64,000 nucleotides of DNA from Arion vulgaris (taxonomy: Eukaryota; Mollusca; Gastropoda; Stylommatophora; Arionidae), in the NCBI GenBank assembly GCA_020796225.1, contig CM036758.1:30049647-30113646 (forward strand), in the 5' to 3' direction. The translations under genes were made by a program, and so were the position numbers. The notes beneath the pieces were generated by a model, which saw only the letters and a program-made list of their open reading frames with translations, did no database searches and was not told the origin of the DNA. Shown in pieces: positions 53,326 to 64,000 of the stretch (the first letter of the stretch is position 1; the number at the start of each line of letters is the position of its first letter).

Positions 53326-53945
53326 CTAGATAAACAGCATTAAACAGTACGATTATCAATCAATATCAGGAGTCTCTACCTCTCTGTAGAATCCTTGATA
53401 CTTCATAGACCTCACGGTAAAACAAACATAAATTGCACATACACAACAAATAATTTATATGACCTATTTATTCAACTGATTCATTCATTCATAGTTTGTC
53501 AATCTCATTGATGATTGTTATCGATCTCTTTTGTAAGCTCGTAGCGTCAAAGTACACAAAATCTATTATTTGACGTTTACCACAGAAGGCAATTACTGTT
53601 AGATCACTAACACCGATTACATTGTTTGATTTAGGAAAGGTAATATTAGAAGTCTACCTGGTCTATATGATTAAGCGGTCCACCTCGCAGATACCACAGA
53701 GTTGTAGAGTTTCATGTAATTGCCCAGTGCGATATTGAAGAAAAGTCGGGTCATGGATTGATAATTGAAATCTTTGAGTGTGCATAACATTTCTTTATTA
53801 AGATATCTATTCTTGATATTAGATATGGAGAATATGTGATAAGGATTCAACAAATTAGCCCACCAAATCACTGTTGAGAAATCCAGACAATACGGGGAAC
53901 TATTGTCAATCAAGGAGCACGTGTGAAGATATATATATATATATA
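53326..53945. other. unassigned AT-rich DNA
   Basis: An ATATATATAT run at 53931-53944. A - strand frame of 100 codons (53671-53973) has no domain and is not called. Confidence 0.4.
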
Positions 53946-54040
53946 AACAAATTGAAAAATCTCTTAAGGCCACAAAGATGTTGTTTTACAGAAGAATGAT
54001 GAGAATCCCATCGACTGCTAAAATGACTAATGTGGAGGTG
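53946..54040 (+). mobile_element. LINE scrap
   Basis: The + strand reads ATKMLFYRRMMRIPSTAKMT, matching the KCxRRMLRIxxxDxxTN segment of the 42180/54886 family. Confidence 0.65.
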
Positions 54041-54157
54041 AGCATCGCCTAACACCTGGCCTTCTCCTGATGGGACTATTTTTATAAGACAGAAAGGACA
54101 AATGGCGAGTAACTGAAACACCAGTAGCTTCGGGCAAATTGAATCGTTGAATCATTT

Positions 54158-54400
54158 AGAGGCTCTCTGTGGCGTACAGGTTAGGTGCGCGCCTCTTATG
54201 TCAAATGTCTCGCCTCTTATGTCGCTCCCTGGTGAAGACATCGGGATATTTTTTCAAGAGATCCCTGATCTCAGAGAAGGTGAGATCGAGTTCCTAGTCC
54301 TATCGGAGAGGGACGATAAAACGTAGATCCCGTGTTCAATTTGAGTACGTAAAAAAAACCTTGGCAGGTCAAAATCGAGAAGAACAGGCTTTACACACAC
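54158..54400 (+). repeat. SINE family D, 5' half
   Basis: GAGGCTCTCTGTGGCGTACA, a small CTCGCCTCTTATGTC duplication, and GAGATCGAGTTCCTAGTCCT to AGAAGAACAGGCTTTACA. The 3' half is missing. Confidence 0.9.
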
Positions 54401-54691
54401 GCACACTCTCTCGATCCCACAATATATTTACTTTCCGACAATGTCAAGTCACTTTTATTGTTCAAAACACACTAACTGTTCAAAATGTGGAGATAACACT
54501 TGAAAACTGTCTGAACAATTAGTGGAGTAAGGAAGAAGAAAATATAGCATGAGTAAAGGAGGACCAAGTATTCGCATAGACACACACACACATACATACA
54601 TACACATAGTTATGTGATAACATAACTGTTTATTATCCAGTAGTTTTTCATGTCTGAACTTGTCGTCGTTGAGAAATTGATATGTACGCAT

Positions 54692-54766
54692 ATCTGAATA
54701 AACAGTCGCTATCTATAGATGAATATACATATCTGAATAAACAGTCCCTATCTATAGATGAATATG
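54692..54766. repeat. 38-bp tandem duplication
   Basis: ATCTGAATAAACAGTCSCTA, TCTATAGATGAATATRCA occurs twice. Confidence 0.85.
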
Positions 54767-54885
54767 CAATGTGATTTTGTATCCTGTTCGGTAACGATAT
54801 ATATTTTGAAGTGCGGTTAGTTATGTATTTGATATAAGGCGTCAATAAGTTGATGCATTTTCATAGATTTGCTTTTCTTATATGC

Positions 54886-55330
54886 AGCATATATGTTCAT
54901 CATCAGGTGCCGTGTCGGCTGGCGTAGGCGATCATGTATCTCCACAAATTTCTGTCTTTGGTGTTTACTATCATCTCAGATGTTGACGCTCTTACGTGCC
55001 ATGAAGTCAGGCTATCCACAATTTCTCTTCTCTCTGTCTGGTCTACCCTCGATTTTATCGGTTGTTACAATATGTTTAAAACCTCCCTTCCTCGTCACAT
55101 GTCCGAAAAAAGGGTGACTGCCTCTTTCTTATATTGAGGACAAGCTTTCTCGGTGTCTTGACCTCATCCAAGACTTCAACATTAGTCATTTTAGCAGTCC
55201 ATAAAATTCTCATCATTCTTCTGTAAAACCACATCTTCGTGACCCTCAGAGATTTTTCAATTTGTTTGTTTTATTGTCCATGACTCGCATCCGTATGTCA
55301 ATATTAGTTCTATGCATCACTGTATAACTT
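54886..55330 (-). mobile_element. LINE ORF2 3' end
   Basis: The - strand reads like 42180-42655: a TYGCESWTI-like stretch near 55290, FYRRMMRILWTAKMTNVEVL, RGRQSGEIVDSLTSWH-like and DVNIXDDSKHQRQKFVEIHD-like pieces, ending CATCATCAGGTGCC. 5'-truncated. Confidence 0.87.
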
Positions 55331-55647
55331 GTATGCATATATGTTCATAGATAAAAAAAAAAAGGTGAAATGATAACAAGTTCTAATGTTATCGACTGTG
55401 TAACCTAGTTTTAAAAAACCAGACAGGTACAGAGATTTGTGGGTGTCCATAATAGTCTAGGCCAGCCGACACGGCACCTTATTATTATGATGATGACTGT
55501 AACCTAGAAGAATGTTGGAAACAACGGATACTAGAATAGAATATCATCCAGCAAAGAGAATACGACCTGGAGACAGAAATAAAGTTGGAAATGATTCGTG
55601 TCGTGAGCAGAGAGGGGCATTGTGAAGACATGATAAAACGTGTATTA
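55331..55647. other. unassigned
   Basis: Poly-A at 55354. No gene. Confidence 0.4.
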
Positions 55648-55898
55648 ACGCCCGGGTGGTTACCGGGGCCCAAATTTGGGGTGTAAAGAATAGAACCACT
55701 GTTACCTGCCATGCATGTCGTAAGATTCGACTGAGGAGGTTTGACTGCAATCGGATGCCCATGTCCTAAACATGTAGCAGTCTATGCGTTTAGGGATCTA
55801 CCAAACCAATGTGCAACGTATACATGTTCTTGGCAAAGATCAAACATATCACAGGGGTGATTAAAATTGGTGGTAAAGAACGAACGCAAAGCAGAACA
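55648..55898 (+). repeat. SINE family A, full length
   Basis: GCCCGGGTGGTTACCGGGGC to GGTGGTAAAGAACGAACGCA. Confidence 0.95.
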
Positions 55899-56212
55899 GG
55901 TATTAACAAGCACATTAAATTATATCAGCTTAAAACTATTTGATATCTGATTCCTTTAAAAAGACAGAGATTCTAATAGAACGAATTGCTTGACTGTATC
56001 CAAATAATTGGAACAACAAACTGTATCGCCACTTATCACCTTTCAGTCACTTCAGAAGTTTTATTAAAAATGATCATTAGAGAGTGTTGGATATTCGATG
56101 CTAAAAGGGCACTACAATGTAAGGATTGTCAGGTCAGACAAACATTTTCTTAGGCTCAAATGTTCGGGTGCTCCTGCGCTACAAAATGTGATTAACCTGA
56201 TTGATTTTATTT
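55899..56212. other. unassigned
   Basis: No match. Confidence 0.4.
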
Positions 56213-56412
56213 TTTACCGATCCAGAAGCACTTGAGCTTTCAGCTCTTCGGCTCGGTGCCGTGGACATCGTAACCCTTCGGTTCTGTGCCACGAACACCG
56301 TGAATCTGGTGAACCTGGGGCTTTTCTGCCAGCCCACGAAATTGAGCCCGTACTCACAGGGAGCTTGTCACCCGTAGAACGCGCTACGAACACACTAGGC
56401 AGACGGGCAAAC
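56213..56412 (-). repeat. SINE family F, full length
   Basis: On the - strand: CTGCCTAGTGTGTTCGTAGC to CCGAAGAGCTGAAAGCTCAA and CTTCTGGATCGG. Confidence 0.93.
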
Positions 56413-56794
56413 CTGATTGATAAGAACTAAGACAAAGATGAGGAAGTTCTCAATGTTTCAAAGTTTAAACAAGAGAGATTGTCTTTTTAAATTCACCTCA
56501 TGAACGAAGCTTACAGAGCAAGCGATGGGAACTCTCGAGGAACTCCAACTGACATGCAGCTTCATAGAGGCAACCCATCTCATGGTATAGACGAGTATAC
56601 GAATCCGAACGAAAAGAAGAAGAGTGAGGATCTATAATGTAATTCACATTTCGTGTCAGAAATCTGAGCATGATCATTAACTGTTTTGTGTACATCTTCC
56701 GCTCTTTTGATGTGTGTCCGTCACCGTTAGTACCGACATGTGAGGTCTTAGCAGGAAGAAGCTATGGAGTATTGCTGTCCATGTTCTTGTACTT
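56413..56794. other. unassigned
   Basis: No gene or repeat recognised. Confidence 0.4.
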
Positions 56795-56940
56795 TCTAGC
56801 GAAACACGTAATAACAAAGTACTGTAGTTTGACCCCCAAAAAATGACAATACACAGCAATGTTTCGACCAAAAAGGCCTTTATCAAGCAAACGATAGAAA
56901 CAAAAGTAACGAATGTCACGGAACACCACATATAGACTTT
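56795..56940. mobile_element. solo left arm of the foldback family
   Basis: TAGCGAAACACGTAATAACA, AAGTACTGTAGTTTGAC and GTTTCGACCAAAAAGGCC to CGGAACACC. No matching right arm nearby. Confidence 0.78.
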
Positions 56941-57165
56941 GACAAAGATACTACAACGGTTTAAAGTATCACTTTCTATAACATCGAGAGACGATGTACA
57001 GACATCGACAAATCTGAGGTGGTTCAGGGCAGATCAGATCTTGAGAAAACTGACTGTTAGCTGTGGTGATACTCAATAATTATTGAAAAGTTTTAGTAAC
57101 AGAGAAAACGTATGTCTGGTATCACATAAGCAAACAAAATAAATAATCAAATCATAAGTAAAAGT

Positions 57166-57420
57166 AAAGTAAAGGAACCCTTTCATACCTCGTGGTATAT
57201 AGGGCAATACAGTGTTAGGCCTGTATTTGTCATTGACCGTCGGCACACAATGGGTGATGTGGTCAACATCACGCCAGCCGCCTTTACTTTCCCAGAGCAT
57301 GTCTGGTACCCAGTTGAGGCTGGGTCGACCTGAGACCGTCGCGGTCGGGAAAAATTTCCCGACCCAGACCACCAGCCGTGAGAAGCGAGTTCACTAACAA
57401 CTACGCTACCGCGGCTCTCA
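57166..57420 (-). repeat. SINE family G, full length
   Basis: On the - strand: GAGAGCCGCGGTAGCGTAGT, GTGAACTCGCTTCTCACGGC, GGTCTGGGTCGGGAAA, CGCGACGGTCTCAGGTCGAC and ATATACCACGAGGTATGAAA. Best copy of this family. Confidence 0.92.
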
Positions 57421-58454
57421 ATCAAATAATAAAACTAACAAAAATCCTGAGCAAGCCATCAGTGGTGTAAAGAATAACATTCTCCGTTTTTGAGCTCATG
57501 TTGAACATCCGGTCGACAGATCTAGCATCTGCCGCATCCATTGAGAGCTTTCGCTGATACAGGTTTTCTTGTAGGTTACCTCATTACTAATGCCCGGATG
57601 AATTTAACCAAAATATTATGATTCTGATTTTTGTCAGCTTAGACCTCCCCAGCATGGAGTCGCTGAGGAGGTCTAAGCTGAAAAATTTCAGTTTTATTTT
57701 GTGCTAGGGCATGCAGGTGTAAGTGGAATATGAAAGCGCCGATATGCTTGCAGGTATGGATGCTGTGAAAGCGGCGAGTAATGGACCAGGCTGATATAAA
57801 TTCTCTACGGAGAGAGGGCGTGTACATGATTCAAGTAATAGTGGTGAATCTACAACACTAACCAGACTGCAAGAATTCCAAGTCAAGTGGGGTGTAGCTA
57901 GAGAAGAGCACTATGTTGGTAGCCAAAGAAGAATAGTAAACCAACAAAGAACCGGAGTCGTTAGTTGACACACGCTGAGAGACATACTGAGGAGGAGATC
58001 GGAGCACTTATGGAATAATTGGTTTGACGTGCAGGGATAGGGATAATGATCCGACAACTACACTATTTAACCAAATAGACTCCATGGTTATTGTTTGTTT
58101 TTTTGTGGTTAATTTTACGTGCAGGTCACTCGCCGGAGTGATATTAATATAAACAGGAGCATCTAATCCATTGACCGGACCACTCAATATGAAACGGTTC
58201 ATCTTATATATATAAACTATATTTCAATATATATGTACAATATCGCTATCTTTTTGTTTGTGTGTAAAAACTAGTTATCATTGATCTTTTAATGTTGTTT
58301 TCATGTCATTTCTCATCTCTTAGCTGTTAATGTTATATTCCTAGTCCATACACACCAGGAGTCATATTTCAGTTGAGACAAGCTAGTTTTCTGTTTGTTT
58401 ATTCTGTGACTCTTCGTACGATCAATAAAACAGTATTGATTCTATCTAACATCT
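57421..58454. other. unassigned, contains a perfect-looking hairpin
   Basis: No coding signal. - strand frames of 60-odd codons at 57639-57886 overlap in two frames and are not supported. Confidence 0.4.
57634..57681. other. hairpin, 20-bp stem and 8-base loop
   Basis: TCAGCTTAGACCTCCCCAGC pairs with GCTGAGGAGGTCTAAGCTGA with one mismatch around ATGGAGTC. It may be a small inverted duplication or a regulatory RNA fold. No further support. Confidence 0.8.
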
Positions 58455-58640
58455 TTTAAGCTTTTTTCTCATTCATTACTAAGGGTTTGTTGGTAATTTG
58501 TCACATTTTATCCTCATTCATTACTAAGGGTTTGTTGGTAATTTGTCAGATTTTATCTTCATTCATTTCTAAGGGTTTGTTGGTAATTTGTTAAATTTTA
58601 TCCTCATTCATTACTAAAGGTTTGTTGGTAATTTGTCAAA
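58455..58640. repeat. 45-bp tandem array, 4 copies
   Basis: Unit TCATTCATTACTAAGGGTTT, GTTGGTAATTTGTCACATTT, TATCC with small changes. Confidence 0.93.
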
Positions 58641-58694
58641 AATGTATACATCAAAGTAATAAAGCAAAACACGTTTACGGGAAGGTGGTAGTAG

Positions 58695-58935
58695 TAGTGC
58701 TGTAGCTTAAGCGGCGGTGAGCTTGATCACAACCCAAACGTACCTGGTTCAAACTCCTCGGCCAGCAGTTTTGAAGCAAATTTGTTCATCGTGGATCTTT
58801 ACGAACCGTAAAAATAGACCTCGCCGTTCAGAAAGCAATGGCAAATTACTGAACGTATGAATGGTGCCTACAAAATCGACGACTCGTTTACTGTGATTGA
58901 TGGCAAAGTACGAGCGTATGTGCCACGTTTTTTTT
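58695..58935 (+). repeat. SINE family C, full length
   Basis: GTGCTGTAGCTTAAGCGGCG, TACCTGGTTCAAACTCC, CAGAAAGCAATGGCAAATTA and GTGCCACGTTTTTTTTTTA. Confidence 0.93.
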
Positions 58936-58989
58936 TTAAAAAGTACTTTGTATAGGCTGTCATAAATATGAGCCACCTCGTATGAATTA

Positions 58990-60840
58990 CATGAAGTGTG
59001 TGTGTCCATCACGGCACCTTATGTACAAATATCGTACGTGTGTGTGCGCGCATCACGGCACCTTGTGTACAAATATCGTGTGTGTGTCCATCACGGCACC
59101 TTATGTACACATATCGTACAGTGTGTAATGCTGTGTCCATCACGGCACCTTGTGTACAAATATCGTACGTGTGTGTCGCATGCACTGTGTACAAATAGCG
59201 TGGCCATCACGGCACTTGTACAAATATCGTACGTGTGTGTCCACGGCACTGTACAATATCGTCGTGTGTGTCCATCACAGCCTTGTGTACAAATATCGCT
59301 TTGTGTGTCCATCACACCTTGTGTACAAATATCGTCGTGTGTGTCCATCACACCTTGTGTACAAATATCGTACGTGTGTGTCCATCAACCGTGTGCAAAT
59401 ATGCGTGTGTGTCATCACGACACCTTGTGTACAAATATCGCGTGTGTGTGTCCATCACACCTTGTGTACAAATATCGTGTGTGTGCGCATCACGGCACCT
59501 TGTGTACAAATATCGCGTGTGCCATCACCGTGTACAAATACGTGTGTGCATACGACACCTTGTGTACAAATATCGTGTGTGTGTGCATCACGACACCTTG
59601 TGTACAAATATCGCGCGTGTGTGTGTGCGCATCACGACACCTTGACAATATCGCGCGTGTGTGTCGCATCACGACCCTTGTGTACAAATATCGCGCGTCG
59701 TGTGTGTGTGCCATCACGACCCTTGTGTACAAATATCGCGCGTGTGTGTGTGCGCGCATCACGCACCTTGTGTACAAATATCGCGCGTGTGTGTGTGGCA
59801 TCACGGCACCTTGTGTACAAATATCGCGTGTGTGTGTCCATCACGGCACCTTGTGTACAAATATCGCGCGTGTGTGTGTGTGCGCATCACGACACCTTGT
59901 GTACAAATATCGCGCGTGTGTGTGTGTGTGCGCATCACGACACCTTGTGTACAAATATCGCTGTGTGTGTGACATCACGCACCTTGTGTACAAATATCGC
60001 GCGTGTGTGTGTGCGCATCACGGCACCTTGTGTACAAATATCGCGCGTGTGTGTGTGTGCGCATCACGACACCTTGTGTACAAATATCGTGCGTGTGTGT
60101 GTGTGCGCATCACGGCACCTTGTGTACAAATATCGTGTGTGTGTCCATCACGCACCTTGTGTACAAATATCGTGGTGTGTGTGTGTGTGCGCATCACGAC
60201 CCTTGTGTACAAATATCGCGCGTGTGTGTGTGCGAATCACGACACCTTGTGTACAAATATCGCGTGTGTGTGTGTGTGCGCATCACGACACCTTGTGTAC
60301 AAATATCGCGCGCGTGTGTGTGTGTGCGCATCACGACACCTTGTGTACAAATATCGTGCGTGTGTGTGTGTGCGCATCACGGCACCTTGTGTACAAATAT
60401 CGCGCGTGTGTGTGTGTGCGCATCACGACACCTTGTGTACAAATATCGCGTGTGTGTGTGTGCGCATCACGCACCTTGTGTACAAATATCGTTGTGTGTG
60501 TGTGTTCGCATCACGACACCTTGTGTACAAATCATCGCGCGCTGTGTGTGCGCATCACGACACCTTGTGTACAAATATCGTGTGTGTGTGTGTGTGCGCG
60601 CATCACGACACCTTGTGTACAAATATCGTGCGTGTGTGTGTGTGCGCATCACGACACCTTGTGTACAAATATTGCGCGTGTGTGTGTGTGCGCATCACGA
60701 CACCTTGTGTACAAATATCGCGCGTGTGTGTGTGCGCATCACGACACCTTGTGTACAAATATCGTGTGTGTGTGTCCATCACACCTTGTGTACAAATATC
60801 GTGTGTGTGCGCATCACGGCACCTTGTGTACAAATATCGC
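58990..60840. repeat. GT-rich satellite, about 45 units of 36-46 bp
   Basis: Unit CATCACGACACCTTGTGTAC, AAATATCGCG with (TG)4-10. GGCACC is typical of the left and GACACC of the right. 59150-59720 has many one-base losses. The 667-codon + frame (VYKYRACVC repeats) is an artefact of a stop-free unit. Confidence 0.97.
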
Positions 60841-61591
60841 AACGTATTCCCCTTCGTTTTGTTGTTGTTCGGCAATACCTGTATCTTATCGTGCTACTCA
60901 TTAAATCAATCGATCGGTTACTTCACCTGGTCCATTTACGTTTGCAATCCGTTGGTCTTACCTGTGCTGCCAGAAAGGCTGTATACCCGCTGTGGCTAGC
61001 TGATTTCATTCCCCCTACCGCTCTCTCTCTCTCTCAATAGCCGGCTCGCCTCGATACGTACTCTTATTGTCTCCGACTTGGTTGGTTGGTGATTGGCTGT
61101 TCGTGTCGATGTATGTACAATCGTTCGCTCGTTCGTCTGTGCATATAGTGCGTGCGTATAGTAAGCGTCGCCATGTTGTAACTTGTTTGAACCACCCCTC
61201 AACAAGATCGAACCTGCATCGCGTTCGATCTCTGACCCAACCGATCGTATTCCCCTTCCATTATATTACCTGTCGCTCGGTCCAAGAACCGTTATAGGTC
61301 GAAATGTCCATATCACCTTCTCACTTGTACATTTTAACTTAATGTGATAGGGGGCGATCACTGATTATGTGTTTGTGTATATCTGTTGAATGGTTGTTAC
61401 TCATTCGTTAAGGATCATATTTGTCATACATTCATCAAGTCCACAATGATTAAAATGGAAAGGTTAGGATTCACAACTTATAGGGTGAGTGGACGATAGC
61501 TGTTGAACGTCAAATGTTAATCTAACAATCAGCACACACTCATTAATGTTCTATATCCACATTGTAGATGTTGAATCTAGGATTGTTGCCG
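60841..61591. other. unassigned
   Basis: Contains (CT)n at 61021-61036. GC is higher than in the surroundings at 61050-61300, but no gene is seen. Confidence 0.4.
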
Positions 61592-61712
61592 CGTCTACGG
61601 AGTTCGTGCTTTGTGCAATGCTGTCGGAAGGTGGCATGACATTTCTAGGAAAGAGGGACCGGGTCATATGGGGTAAAACCCGGTGTAATGCTTCTACTTA
61701 AAAAAAAAAATG
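61592..61712 (+). repeat. SINE family H, 3' part
   Basis: CTACGGAGTTCGTGCTTTGT, GTGGCATGACATTTCTAGGA, GGGGTAAAACCCGGTGTAAT and a poly-A tail. Confidence 0.88.
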
Positions 61713-61810
61713 TTGAATCTATCCAGCGATTTAAGCAGTTTAGAGATACCCGCTGTGCAAGGAGAACTGAGTGGCAGAGTGATTAGTATGTTTAACCGCA
61801 GCCTCCTGTA

Positions 61811-62350
61811 ACATACGGTCGAATAGCTTAGCCGACAAATCGGAAATTCCTGTTAGTTGGGGGCTGGTTTTTGTATATGTTTGATAGAACACTGAACACT
61901 ACACTTTTTTTTTGCAATTTTACTCAATTCTATACGTTCATGGTTATTTATTGGTGAAAAATGTGAATAATACTGATATTCCTTAGTTTTTAAACTGAAC
62001 TTGTCAACATAATATAACCTTGATTTAGTATGTGAATAATACTGATATTCCTTAGTTTTTAAACTGAACTTGTCAACATAATATAACCTTGATTTAGTAT
62101 ATTATGTTGTTCTTTAAATGAATTAGTCTATATACAACAATACTGGAATGTGAGGATCACGCGACAGTTGTATTATTTCCTAGAATTTTACCTGAGCTCG
62201 CCGGTCGTATTATTTCCTAGAATTTTACCTGAGCTCGCCGGTTGTATGTTTATCGGAGGCCACGATTTAACCATCTAGCCACGGGAACCATCAGCATGCA
62301 TACTCTTTGATAGCTGTTAGGGGAGACTGAGCACCGAAGTGCAATGGCGT
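61811..62350 (+). repeat. interspersed repeat K with two internal duplications, joined to a J-type repeat
   Basis: ACGGTCGAATAGCTTAGCCG and GTTTGATAGAACACTGAACA. Two tandem duplications inside are GTGAATAATACTGATATTCC (about 69 bp, twice) and CGTATTATTTCCTAGAATTT (about 36 bp, twice). From 62265 the J-type sequence CCACGATTTAACCATCTAGC, GAACCATCAGCATGCATACT, GAGACTGAGCACC follows. Confidence 0.83.
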
Positions 62351-62411
62351 CAGTTGAGTAACCAATAATTATAAACACAATTTTTGTCATTTTAAATCGG
62401 GTACATGTATG

Positions 62412-63161
62412 TTAGTTAAACTAGTGAAACACGTACAAACAGTACTATGTTTTCAAAATACATAAACTGACGATAAACAGCAACGTTTCGACAACAAGGC
62501 CTTTATCAAGCAAACGAACAAACAGGAGTGACAAATTAAATGAAACACAAATGGACGACCAAATACCAACGTATCTAAGGAAAATCTGGAATAAAAACGA
62601 ATAACGAAATAAATGTAACACAAAACACACATAAAAACTAGAAATAGAACGGAAGAGAAACAATGAAAATCTAGTAAATATATAACTTGAATACATGCAA
62701 CATATACCCATATAGATTATAAAGCATGGGAAGAGAAAGTACTAAGAAGCATAAGAATGTAATACGTTGAGCCGCGTGCTTCTTAGTACTTTCTCTTCCC
62801 ATGCTTTATAATCTATATGGGTATATGTTGCATGTATTCAAGTATATATTTACTAGATGTTTCATTGTTTCTTTTCTATTTCTAGTTTTTATGTGTGTTT
62901 TTGTGTTACATTTATTTCTTTATTCGTTTTTATTCCAGATTTTCCTTAGATACGTTGGTATTTGGTCGTCCATTTATGTTTCATTTTAATTTGTCACTCC
63001 TGTTTGTTCGTTTGCTTGATAAAGGCCTTGTTGGTCGAAACGTTGCTGTTTATCGTCACTGTTTATGTATTTTGTAAAACTATAGTACTTTGTTTGTACG
63101 TGTTTCACTATTTACAAGTTTTACTGCAGTCTTCCCCCTATTTCGATATTAGTTAAACTAG
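62412..63161. mobile_element. large foldback element with 13-bp target duplication
   Basis: TTAGTTAAACTAG at 62412-62424 and 63149-63161. Arms of about 330 bp: TGAAACACGTACAAACAGTA, CGACAACAAGGCCTTTATCA and ACATGCAACATATACCCATA pair with GGGTATATGTTGCATGTATT, CTTGATAAAGGCCTTGTTGG and GTACTTTGTTTGTACGTGTT. Centre near 62775. The right end alone carries AAGTTTTACTGCAGTCTTCC. Frames on both strands are arm artefacts. Confidence 0.92.
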
Positions 63162-63204
63162 GATGGTTAGATTTCAACATAGGCCGACATTTTAAATCGG
63201 GTCT

Positions 63205-63412
63205 ATGTATGTTACCTTATGTGGTCACCAGTTGGAAAAAGAAAACGTGGAAGACCAAAGACCACTCTTCGAAGAACAATTCTACAAGAAAGTAAACTAT
63301 TGGGATGTAAAACCATACACGATCTCCAACTGCTAGTAACGAACCGCATCACATGGAGATCTAAAACCTCTGCCCTATGTGCCGCCTTTGGCACGAAAGG
63401 AACAAACTAACT
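63205..63412 (+). mobile_element. LINE ORF2 C-terminal module
   Basis: The + strand reads MWSPVGKRKRGRPKTTLRRT, LGCKTIHDLQLLVTNRITWR and SKTSALCAAFGTKG: GKRKRGRPKxTxRR..E.....L..A.DR..WR..V.ALC. No other part of the ORF is present. Confidence 0.9.
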
Positions 63413-63424
63413 ATGTATGTTAGA

Positions 63425-63640
63425 TAAACTAGGGCCTGCCTGCTCAGCGTGTTCGTAGCACGTTGGACTACGGGTGACCAGCCCTCGGTGAGTGCGGGTT
63501 CAATTCTGCGGGATGGCAGAAAAAGCCACAGATTCCCAGATTTACGGTGTTTGTTGCACCGAACCGAAGTGTTACGATGTCCATGGCACCGAGCCGAAGA
63601 GCTGAAAGCTCAAGTGCTTCTGGATCGGAAAAAGGTAAAC
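63425..63640 (+). repeat. SINE family F, full length
   Basis: GCCTGCTCAGCGTGTTCGTA, GAGTGCGGGTTCAATTCTGC, GTTGCACCGAACCGAAGTGT and GTGCTTCTGGATCGGAAAAA. Confidence 0.95.
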
Positions 63641-63851
63641 TATGGTGCTTAGATTTCTCGGCATAATGTCGATATTTTTTACATCCGGGTGAATTAGAGC
63701 ATGCGTTCGCACAGAAGTTTCCCGCCAAACGTCATTACTGGGTTCTTGAGATGCTGTCATAATTTGTGATTGACGTAGAAGGTTATTGTTATTGACGCGG
63801 AACGGAATTATCGACTATAGATCCCGAGTTATTTGTGCTATTATAGGTAGT
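63641..63851. other. unassigned
   Basis: No gene or repeat recognised. Confidence 0.4.
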
Positions 63852-64000
63852 CATCATCAGGTGCCGTGCCGGCTGGCGTAGGCGTTCATGGATCTCCACA
63901 AATCTCTGTCTCTGGTGTTTGCTATCATCTCAGATGTTGACGCTGTACCGTGCCATGAAGGCAGGTTGTCCCAAATTTGATCTCTCTCTGTATTCCTCGA
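63852..64000 (-). mobile_element. LINE 3' end, runs off the window
   Basis: ATCATCAGGTGCCGTGCCGG, GATCTCCACAAATCTCTGTC and TCTCAGATGTTGACGCTGTA match 54886-55020 in the same orientation. The element continues past the window edge. Confidence 0.88.

Noticed and set aside
58996..60999. 667-codon cysteine/valine-rich frame
   Set aside because: Follows the (TG)n-containing satellite. Frame continuity depends on irregular repeat lengths and switches with them.
62445..63156. Open frames of 60-88 codons with transmembrane-like composition
   Set aside because: They are paired arms of the foldback element, read in both directions.
2594..63640. tRNA genes from A-box and B-box matches
   Set aside because: Every match is the head of a dispersed SINE with a long 3' body. 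None folds into a complete cloverleaf with an intact acceptor stem by eye.

Overview
This window is intron-rich, repeat-dominated animal DNA. It has no bacterial-style operons and no long intact gene. Coding-looking exons are short and bounded by GT/AG splice signals. The rest is decayed LINEs, many tRNA-headed SINEs, piggyBac-type DNA transposons, foldback elements and about a dozen tandem arrays. I infer a marine invertebrate, probably a lophotrochozoan such as a mollusc. That rests on the style of the p53-family exon and the SINE/LINE mix, not on a decisive marker. All SINE family letters (A to K) are labels I made up for this window.

The most important genic signal is on the + strand. The exon at 20475-20603 encodes an unmistakable p53/p63/p73 transactivation motif (SQDTFVHLWQLL, with the F..LW.LL spacing). 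A plausible continuation lies at 22293, and a possible 5' exon with an internal start lies at 4859-5204. No p53 DNA-binding domain is visible, so the window would hold only the 5' end of a gene whose first introns exceed 15 kb and are full of repeats. A second, unidentified splice-bounded exon lies on the - strand at 17533-17818.

Layout: 1-2.0 kb, a 35-bp satellite with a 595-bp higher-order repeat. 2-7.1 kb, SINEs, a small array and the possible 5' exon. 7.2-8.4 kb, two linked arrays. 9-18.3 kb, LINE fragments (including a recognisable reverse transcriptase at 13.4-14.9 kb), a TTAA-flanked MITE inside a LINE, and the - strand exon. 18.4-24.7 kb, two related piggyBac copies around the p53-like exons. 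24.7-28.3 kb, LINE fragments and a foldback element. 28.6-30.6 kb, a 36-bp satellite. 30.8-35.5 kb, LINEs and SINEs. 35.7-36.8 kb, a second, unrelated 36-bp satellite. 37-46.9 kb, SINEs, a 24-bp array grown inside a SINE, a 29-bp array and a large foldback element. 46.9-47.6 kb, a roughly 70-bp array. 48-51.8 kb, fragments and sparse unique DNA. 51.8-52.8 kb, a GA-rich array. 53-58.9 kb, SINE/LINE debris. 59-60.8 kb, a GT-rich array. 61-64 kb, another foldback element and LINE/SINE ends.

Long open frames over the arrays (for example 28.5-30.6, 35.6-36.9, 51.7-53.0 and 59-61 kb) follow from repeat units that are multiples of three or that lack stop codons. I do not call them genes. Several arrays and some SINE copies contain clustered single-base deletions that look like consensus-sequence errors, so frames there should be treated with care.
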